Shown piece by piece: positions 7,731 to 13,027 of a stretch of 16,525 bases of DNA (positions are counted from its first letter, which is position 1; each line of letters begins with the position of its first letter). Position numbers and translations under genes: made by a program. This DNA is from Spirochaetota bacterium. GTDB lineage: Bacteria > Spirochaetota > GWE2-31-10 > MWDO01. The notes beneath the pieces are model-generated. The model was not told the origin of the DNA, made no database searches, and saw only the letters and a list, made by a program, of their open reading frames with translations. The stretch covers positions 1 through 16,525 of the forward strand of contig JAGOCL010000016.1 in the NCBI GenBank assembly GCA_017998755.1, written 5' to 3'.

Positions 7731-7756
7731 TTAAAAACGGGAATTCCCGTTTTTAA
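7731..7756. promoter_or_regulatory. Perfect 26-bp palindrome, candidate operator
   Basis: The left half TTAAAAACGGGAA is exactly mirrored by TTCCCGTTTTTAA. It sits between the divergent ribbon-helix-helix and HAD genes, 31 bp upstream of the HAD promoter -35 and 77 bp upstream of the ribbon-helix-helix start codon. The right half includes copy 3 of the 16-mer (7739-7754). As RNA it could fold into a 9-11 bp stem followed by U residues, so a bidirectional terminator is an alternative, although no gene ends here. Confidence 0.75.
7739..7754 (+). repeat. Copy 3 of GGGAATTCCCGTTTTT, within the palindrome
   Basis: The exact 16-mer forms the centre and right arm of the 26-bp palindrome. It is the only copy whose left flank completes the long symmetry. 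Confidence 0.85.
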
Positions 7757-7787
7757 GAATCGAATCAAATAATAAGGTTTATAGTTT

Positions 7788-7816
7788 TTGACAAATTCTA
7801 TATCTTAATTTATAAT
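7788..7816 (+). promoter_or_regulatory. Consensus sigma-70 promoter of the HAD gene
   Basis: TTGACA at 7788-7793, a 17-bp spacer, and TATAAT at 7811-7816: both hexamers and the spacer match consensus. Transcription should start near 7823, giving a leader of about 20 nt with AGGA at 7833-7836 before the ATG at 7843. Confidence 0.85.
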
Positions 7817-7842
7817 GGCTGAAATTTGAATCAGGATTTTTT

Positions 7843-8565
7843 ATGAATAAATTTTACGATTTAAAGGATTATCTTTTCCTTTTTGACATAGACGGGACTA
7901 TATTAGATACGAAGGGCGACGGAAAGAAAGCCGTTCTAGAGGTTGTCAGGGAGGCTTTGGGCGTAAACCCGCCTTACGAGACAAATTTTGCCGGCGGGGT
8001 TGACTTTAATTTTTTTTCTGATTTCTTTAATTTAGCGGGAATAGACAAGAATAAGTTTAATGAAAAATGGGAGATTTTCAAAGATAAATATATAAGTTTG
8101 TTAGAGTCGTTTGCTCAAGAAAACGAGTGGTTTATTTATCCGAACGTTTACGATTCGATCGAATATTTATCTAAAAGGGCAAACATAGGACTTGCGACGG
8201 GTAATTTGCGCGACGCGGCTTTTATTAAGTTGAAAAAATTTAATTTAGATATTTATTTCAACTGCGGAGGTTTTGGGGATACGGTATTAAAACGGGGCGC
8301 GCTAGTTGAGAACGCGATAAAAGCGGCCGAGAGTTTTTATAACAGAAAGTTTGAAAAAAATAAGATTATATTGCTTGGGGATACGGACAAAGACGTATTG
8401 TCGGCTCATGAAAACGGCGTTATTCCGGTACTTATTGACTATAGAAGGAAGTATAAGGATTGTCTAACCGATATGGGAGTTAATTACTACGGGCGATTTG
8501 AAAATATTTCCCTCTTATTTTCTGCTTTAAAAAATAACAATTCGAGTTTCTTTGATTTCTCATAA
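7843..8565 (+). CDS. HAD-family hydrolase, phosphoglycolate phosphatase-like
   Basis: A 240-residue soluble haloacid dehalogenase-superfamily phosphatase. Motif I is DIDGT (nucleophile D15, general acid D17); motif II is T119 in GLATGN; the lysine/arginine pair K150-R151 lies in the motif III position; motif IV is GDTDKD with D180 and D184. A helical cap of the C1 type occupies about residues 25-100. The layout fits phosphoglycolate phosphatase and related small-molecule phosphatases, but the substrate cannot be read from the sequence. The ATG is supported by AGGA 6 nt upstream and by the consensus promoter. It diverges from the ribbon-helix-helix gene and shares with it an intergenic region containing the 26-bp palindrome, so it may be co-regulated (inference). 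It is followed by 141 bp before moxR, so it is probably a single-gene transcript. Confidence 0.88.
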   Translation: MNKFYDLKDYLFLFDIDGTILDTKGDGKKAVLEVVREALGVNPPYETNFAGGVDFNFFSDFFNLAGIDKNKFNEKWEIFKDKYISLLESFAQENEWFIYPNVYDSIEYLSKRANIGLATGNLRDAAFIKLKKFNLDIYFNCGGFGDTVLKRGALVENAIKAAESFYNRKFEKNKIILLGDTDKDVLSAHENGVIPVLIDYRRKYKDCLTDMGVNYYGRFENISLLFSALKNNNSSFFDFS

Positions 8566-8638
8566 AAAATTTTACGGCGCTAATTTTGATTTATGAAGAA
8601 AAAAAATATATAAATAACTAGATTAATGTATTAATAGT

Positions 8639-8647
8639 TGATATTAT
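8639..8647 (+). promoter_or_regulatory. Candidate extended -10 promoter for the moxR operon
   Basis: TGATATTAT fits an extended -10 element (TG-n-TATTAT) about 60 bp before moxR, with no good -35 at the right spacing. An overlapping alternative is TTGATA (8638-8643) with TATAAA (8659-8664) at a short 15-bp spacing. Neither is strong. Confidence 0.3.
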
Positions 8648-8706
8648 ATATTTTCGCTTATAAAAAAAACTGAATTATTTTATTGAAGTATTTTTAAGGA
8701 ACAAGA

Positions 8707-9654
8707 ATGAGGGATAAGTTAAACGACTTGATAAAAAAATTGGGGACCATTCTGATCGGTAAAGATGATAAAATACTAAAAATAGTATCAAATATCATAG
8801 CCGGAGGGAATATATTATTAGAAGATATGCCCGGCGTAGGGAAAACAATCGTTTCAAAAGCGCTATCTAAACTTATTTTTAGAGAAGAGACTGGGAAACT
8901 GATAAAATTCTCAAGAATTCAGGGAACGCCGGATCTTTTACCTTACGATATTACGGGGGTTGATATATACGACGCCGACAAAAAGGAATTTGTTTTTAAG
9001 CCGGGGCCTGTTTTTACCGATATCCTTTTAGCCGATGAACTGAATCGAACGACGCCTAAAGTGCAGTCGGCGCTTTTACAAGCGATGGCAGAGAAACTTG
9101 TAACGATCGGCTCTAAAACTTACGCTCTTCCCGAAATATTTTTTGTTATTGCTACGCAAAATCCGGTCGAGACGGAAGGGACTTATCCTTTACCGGTCGC
9201 TCAACTTGATAGATTTACAACCTGTTTGAGTCTCGGTTATCCGGACTTTGAAGACGAGATAATTATATTTAGGACCGGAAAATCAGAAGAGCGGTTGAGT
9301 AAACTGGAACCGGCTATATCCGACGCAGATTTGATCAAATTGCGAGGCGAACTTAAGAATATCGAAGTAAACGATAAGATACTTCGTATTATAGGGAAGA
9401 TTGCTCAAAAAACAAGAGAACAGAAAGATATAAAACTGGGGCTTTCCACAAGAGCGGGGCTTATGGCCATAGATTTACTTAGAGCCAAGTCCTATTTGGA
9501 GAATCGAGAATTTGTCGCCGATCAAGACGTTATAGATCTATGCGAAGACGTCTGGGCTCACCGGCTTATACTTATTAATCCTCAGCAAAAAGCGAAAGAG
9601 GTTATATCTAAAATAACCAGAGAAGAGGTTCGTAAAGCTATGAGGAGCGTATAA
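8707..9654 (+). CDS. MoxR-family AAA+ ATPase
   Basis: A 315-residue MoxR/RavA-clade ATPase, usual length for the family. Walker A is MPGVGKT (K46, T47); Walker B is ILLADE (D110, E111); sensor 1 is N152 in ATQNP; the arginine of LDRF (R169) and sensor 2 R249 in LSTRAG are present. The inserts QGTPDLLPYDITG (72-84) and ELNRTTPKVQSALLQAM (111-127) are characteristic of MoxR. These proteins act as chaperone-like ATPases, usually paired with DUF58 and von Willebrand A proteins encoded beside them; none follows here. The ATG has AAGGA 6 nt upstream. It is the first gene of a compact run with tsaD (4-nt gap) and the NFACT gene; the grouping may reflect co-transcription more than shared function. 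Confidence 0.93.
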   Translation: MRDKLNDLIKKLGTILIGKDDKILKIVSNIIAGGNILLEDMPGVGKTIVSKALSKLIFREETGKLIKFSRIQGTPDLLPYDITGVDIYDADKKEFVFKPGPVFTDILLADELNRTTPKVQSALLQAMAEKLVTIGSKTYALPEIFFVIATQNPVETEGTYPLPVAQLDRFTTCLSLGYPDFEDEIIIFRTGKSEERLSKLEPAISDADLIKLRGELKNIEVNDKILRIIGKIAQKTREQKDIKLGLSTRAGLMAIDLLRAKSYLENREFVADQDVIDLCEDVWAHRLILINPQQKAKEVISKITREEVRKAMRSV

Positions 9655-9658
9655 CAAA

Positions 9659-10681
9659 ATGCTGGTATTGGGTATCGAGTCTACTTGCGACGAAACTTCG
9701 GCAAGCGTAGCCAAAGACGGTAAAGAAATTCTCTCGAACGTTGTGGCGTCTCAGATAAAGGATCATAGGGATTGGCAGGGGGTTGTTCCAGAAATAGCCG
9801 CGCGGCTTCATCTCAAGAAAATTATTCCGATAATCGACGAAGCAGTTCGTACCGCTGGGATAGAGCTAAAAGATATAGATCTGATAGCGGCGTCGAATAG
9901 GCCCGGTCTTATAGGGGGGCTTGTTATCGGAGTCAGCGTAGCGAAAGCTTTGGCTTTTACTCTCGGCAAACCTTATATCGGAGTTAATCATATAGAGGGG
10001 CATCTCTATTCTCCGCATATGACTAACGAGATAGAGTTCCCCTACGTAGGATTGCTAATATCCGGCGGTCATACTTTGCTTGTCGTCGCCAAAAACTATA
10101 CGGAATACGAGGTCGTAGGCACAACGATAGACGACGCCGTCGGGGAGGCGTTTGATAAGATAGCGAAGTATTACGATATAGGGTATCCGGGGGGGCCTGC
10201 GGTAGAGAAGGCGGCGTTAAACGGTAACGAGAAAGCGTTTGACTTTCCGATATCGAATTTATACAAGTCCGACCGGAAATTTGACTTTAGTTATTCCGGA
10301 TTGAAGACGGCTGTTATAAATCATCTGCAAAAATACAAAAAGGTAGATACGTGGACGGTTAACGACATAGCGGCGAGTTTTCAAAAGAGAGCGTTTGACA
10401 TACTTTATAAAAAAACTGAGCTTGTTTCGAGCGCGTACGGAATAAACAGGGTGGTGGTCGCCGGCGGCGTTTCGGCTAACAAATACCTGCGGCGTAAATT
10501 TGCGGCAATGCCTGAGCGCGAAGTTTATTTTCCCGATTTGAAATATTCGACAGACAACGGAGCAATGATTGCGAGCTTTGCATATCAAAAATTCCTAATC
10601 GAAGGGGAGACGCCTCTCGACTCGTCGGTCTATCCGAGAGTTCCGGGATTTAAAATATCTTTAGAAGACGGATACAGATAA
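9659..10681 (+). CDS. tsaD: tRNA N6-threonylcarbamoyladenosine transferase TsaD
   Basis: A 340-residue TsaD (Kae1/YgjD family) of normal length. It transfers the threonylcarbamoyl group to A37 of ANN-decoding tRNAs in the cytoplasm, with TsaB and TsaE, neither encoded here. Visible motifs: N-terminal GIESTCDET (5-13); the metal-binding histidines H111 and H115 in NHIEGH; SGGHT (135-139); the GEAFDKIAK segment (162-170) with GYPGGP (175-180); VAGGVSAN (267-274); and D299 in STDNGAMIA. All expected active-site residues are present. The ATG lies 4 nt after the moxR stop, with AGGAG (9643-9647) inside the moxR end, 11 nt upstream, slightly long spacing. The stop codon overlaps the next ATG by one base, so translation of the NFACT gene is probably coupled to it. 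Confidence 0.97.
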   Translation: MLVLGIESTCDETSASVAKDGKEILSNVVASQIKDHRDWQGVVPEIAARLHLKKIIPIIDEAVRTAGIELKDIDLIAASNRPGLIGGLVIGVSVAKALAFTLGKPYIGVNHIEGHLYSPHMTNEIEFPYVGLLISGGHTLLVVAKNYTEYEVVGTTIDDAVGEAFDKIAKYYDIGYPGGPAVEKAALNGNEKAFDFPISNLYKSDRKFDFSYSGLKTAVINHLQKYKKVDTWTVNDIAASFQKRAFDILYKKTELVSSAYGINRVVVAGGVSANKYLRRKFAAMPEREVYFPDLKYSTDNGAMIASFAYQKFLIEGETPLDSSVYPRVPGFKISLEDGYR

Positions 10682-12087
10682 TGTCTCTAAATTGTATAGA
10701 AATCGAAGAGATTGTCGCGACTTTTTCAACGCCGGGAATAGTCAAAAAATTTGGACAGAAAGATAACAACTCTCTTGTTATCAATTATCAAATTTCCGAC
10801 GGCGAAACTTGTAATCTGATAATCAGCGTTGTTAACGGGTATAATTATATATGTCTTTTGGAAGGACAAAGTCCCGAGAATCGTTTGCTTAAATTCTCTC
10901 AATATTTAAACTCAAAATTTTTGCGTTCTAAAATTGAGAAAATATACCAACTGAATTTTTCTAGAATAGTAGCGATAGAACTTATATACGACGCTAAAAA
11001 ATATTATATTGTCGCGCGAATGTGGGGGACGGGCGGTAACATTCTAGTACTCGATGAAAACTTCATAATAGTCGAGTCGTTGAAAAGATATCCAAAGAGA
11101 GGAGAGTGGATTGGCGAAAAATTTGATATAGCTCTTTCAAAATCAAATCGAACCGATTTTTCCGTTAGAGACGAATTTAAAAAAGATATAAATAATTCAA
11201 TATTTGATTACTACAATCGAGTTATAGAAGAAGACGAAGTAAAAAACCTCCGAAAAAATATATTGAATATTTTGACTAACGAAATTAAACGTATAAATGA
11301 AATTATCTCTAAAAACGAGTCGGACGAGGATACGAATGCAGATAAATATCTCTACATCGGCGAAGCTCTGAAAGCGAATATTCGCGCTATTAAAGACTTT
11401 TCGGATAGCGTCGAGATATACGACTACAATACAAACGCTAATATTAAAGTCGCTCTGGATAAAAATCTTTCGATCGTCGAAAATATTCAGAAATATTTTA
11501 CAAAATACAGAAAATTAAAAGACGGTAAGAATTTTAGAGATGAACAAAACAAAGCTCTAAAATCCAAACTTGATAAATTCGACGCTTTATTATCGGAGAT
11601 CGAACAATGTTCCGTTTTGGAAAGATTGCGCGAAATAAAAAAAAGTCTGAGTTTGACTAAGACGGGGACCGACTGTAAGTCGTCTATAAATGTATATTCT
11701 TTCGCGCGGGTATTTAATCTTACCAACAATTGCAAAGCGTTCGTGTCAAAGAGCGCTAAAGACGCGGATAATCTTCTGAAACTCGTTGCAAAAGGGAACG
11801 ATTATTGGTTTCACAGCAGGGATTACGCGGGAAGCCACGTGGTTGTCAAAACTGAGAAAGGTAAAGAGCTTAGCGAAAAGACAAAAATTGAGGCGGCTCA
11901 TCTGGCGGTTTTTTTTAGTAAAGCTAAAAACGCTCTGGACGGCGACGTCTATTTTACTCAAATAAAGTATCTCCATAAACCCAATACAAACGTTAAGGGG
12001 CTCGTTTTTCCAACGAGGGAGAAAAATATAAAAGTCAGGATGGAAAAGAAAATCCTAGACTCGGTTCTAAACAACGCCGATAGTTAG
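10681..12087 (+). CDS. NFACT family protein (RqcH/Rqc2 homologue)
   Basis: A 468-residue NFACT protein. The N-terminal NFACT-N region (about 1-160) includes VARMWGTGGNILVLDE (111-126). A helical, charged middle (about 165-325) probably forms the coiled-coil arms. The C-terminal NFACT-R/DUF814 domain (about 335-455) has YWFHSRDYAGSHVVVK (375-390), an IEAAHLAVFFSKAKN stretch (403-417) and YLHKP (430-434). Bacterial RqcH binds stalled 50S-peptidyl-tRNA complexes and adds alanine tails; older names are FbpA and Rqc2. The protein is shorter than RqcH of Firmicutes, with no obvious helix-hairpin-helix region. The DR motif needed by RqcH for tailing aligns by eye with S94-R95 in NFSRIVAIE, so the aspartate seems replaced. 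The start overlaps the tsaD stop. Family assignment is firm; alanine-tailing activity is doubtful. Confidence 0.9.
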   Translation: MSLNCIEIEEIVATFSTPGIVKKFGQKDNNSLVINYQISDGETCNLIISVVNGYNYICLLEGQSPENRLLKFSQYLNSKFLRSKIEKIYQLNFSRIVAIELIYDAKKYYIVARMWGTGGNILVLDENFIIVESLKRYPKRGEWIGEKFDIALSKSNRTDFSVRDEFKKDINNSIFDYYNRVIEEDEVKNLRKNILNILTNEIKRINEIISKNESDEDTNADKYLYIGEALKANIRAIKDFSDSVEIYDYNTNANIKVALDKNLSIVENIQKYFTKYRKLKDGKNFRDEQNKALKSKLDKFDALLSEIEQCSVLERLREIKKSLSLTKTGTDCKSSINVYSFARVFNLTNNCKAFVSKSAKDADNLLKLVAKGNDYWFHSRDYAGSHVVVKTEKGKELSEKTKIEAAHLAVFFSKAKNALDGDVYFTQIKYLHKPNTNVKGLVFPTREKNIKVRMEKKILDSVLNNADS

Positions 12088-12102
12088 TAGATTTCGCTAC
12101 TA
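12085..12102. terminator. Weak hairpin between convergent genes
   Basis: TAGTAG (12085-12090) and CTACTA (12097-12102) form a 6-bp stem with a 6-nt loop spanning both facing stop codons in a 12-bp gap. The stem is AT-rich and no T-run follows, so it is at best a weak bidirectional terminator. Confidence 0.25.
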
Positions 12103-12867
12103 TTTCCCGTATTTATTTTTGATCGCTTTCAGCGTTCCGTCTTTTTTCATTTGTCTCAAAATCTCGTCGTATTTTGGTACCAGTTTCATAAGATCGGGAT
12201 AGTCGGATTTCTTAACAAAAGTGTTGTAATATGGTTCGGATTTGATTGGTTTGGGGAGATAAGATATTTTATCTCTAAACCCCTCTTTAAGCGCCGAATA
12301 TAAAGTCGAAGTTACGCTTAAAGGTACCATATCGATTCTTCCGTTTAAGAGCTTATCTATCTGAAGCTCCTCTTTAACCACTTCGTCGCCGATAAATATA
12401 CCGTCGTTCATAGCTTTAAAAAACTCTTTTGTATAGGAGTTGCCTTTTGTGTATCCGACTGTTACCCCTTTTAGATCGTCGTAAGTATCGAATTTATACT
12501 TTCCTTCGTCTTCCGCTCTGATGAAGAAATTCCACTCTATGGCTATATGCGATTCGGAAGCGTACGCAAGATAGCGTTCTCTTTCGGATTTTTTTGAATA
12601 TGTAAATACCATATCGTAATAAGGCTTATCGATTTGCCATCCCTTTTCCAATCGGGCGGAGGAGTTTTCCAAGATAATTTTATAAGTAATTCCAAGTTTC
12701 TTCATAATGTAATCGATTACCTCTACGTCGAATCCGGTATATTTCTCAGTCTCTTTATCGAACCATCTACTCTGTTCGGAAGGTTTGCCGCCGATTATCA
12801 GGTCTCTGGAGTTTAAAAAACTCGTCGATAAAACAACAAATATTAATAAAAACGCGCTTATTTTCAT
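12100..12867 (-). CDS. Periplasmic family-3 solute-binding protein
   Basis: A 255-residue extracellular solute-binding protein of family 3 (the SBP_bac_3 fold used by polar amino acid ABC importers). A signal peptide covers about residues 1-20 (FLLIFVVLSTSFLNS, no lipobox cysteine). Mature features: TGFDVEVIDYIMKKLG (44-59), YDMVFTYSKKSERERYLAYAS (84-104), LKGVTVGYTKGNS (132-144), GRIDMVPLS (176-184) and a C-terminal MKKDGTLKAIKNKYGK, all in the usual order. The aspartate that commonly binds the amino-acid alpha-amino group near GRIDMV appears to be serine, so the ligand may not be a standard amino acid (inference). No permease or ATPase gene is adjacent, making it an orphan here; signalling or sharing a distant transporter is possible. 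GGAGG lies 6 nt before the ATG. It converges on the NFACT gene. Confidence 0.9.
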   Translation of the reverse strand: MKISAFLLIFVVLSTSFLNSRDLIIGGKPSEQSRWFDKETEKYTGFDVEVIDYIMKKLGITYKIILENSSARLEKGWQIDKPYYDMVFTYSKKSERERYLAYASESHIAIEWNFFIRAEDEGKYKFDTYDDLKGVTVGYTKGNSYTKEFFKAMNDGIFIGDEVVKEELQIDKLLNGRIDMVPLSVTSTLYSALKEGFRDKISYLPKPIKSEPYYNTFVKKSDYPDLMKLVPKYDEILRQMKKDGTLKAIKNKYGK

Positions 12868-12900
12868 TTTAACCCTCCGGATAAAAGTAATTCTCTAATT

Positions 12901-12929
12901 ATTATACATCCATACGCTAAGTAAATCAA
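12901..12929 (-). promoter_or_regulatory. Promoter of the solute-binding protein gene
   Basis: On the minus strand TTGATT (12929-12924), 17 bp, TATAAT (12906-12901). The predicted start near 12894 gives a leader of about 27 nt containing GGAGG (12878-12874). Confidence 0.65.
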
Positions 12930-12964
12930 TTAAAAAGAATTAATAAGAAAATCTTCAAATATTT

Positions 12965-12993
12965 TTTACAAATTAAGGTTTGCGCGTTATAAT
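12965..12993 (+). promoter_or_regulatory. Promoter of the large lipoprotein gene
   Basis: TTTACA (12965-12970), a 17-bp spacer and TATAAT (12988-12993). The predicted transcription start near 13000 lies downstream of the in-frame TTG at 12980, which rules that codon out as a start on this transcript. Confidence 0.65.
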
Positions 12994-13013
12994 TAAAAAT
13001 AAAATACTCTTAA

Positions 13014-13019
13014 AAGGGG
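13014..13019 (+). promoter_or_regulatory. Ribosome binding site deciding the lipoprotein start
   Basis: AAGGGG, 8 nt before the ATG at 13028. It supports the ATG immediately before the signal peptide over the in-frame TTG at 12980. Confidence 0.7.
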
Positions 13020-13027
13020 TTAGAGAT

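Noticed and set aside
7731..7756. Palindrome as an ordinary intrinsic terminator
   Set aside because: It lies between two divergent starts with no gene ending there, and its core recurs inside coding sequence. An operator explains this better, though the terminator reading is not excluded.
8556..8601. Imperfect inverted repeat after the HAD gene as a terminator
   Set aside because: The arms are AT-rich with a bulge and a 23-nt loop, and on the plus strand A residues follow, not T; not convincing as an intrinsic terminator.
12980..13027. TTG start extending the lipoprotein by 16 residues
   Set aside because: The TTG lies upstream of the predicted transcription start, overlaps the -10 region, and would bury the signal peptide; the ATG at 13028 has its own AAGGGG.
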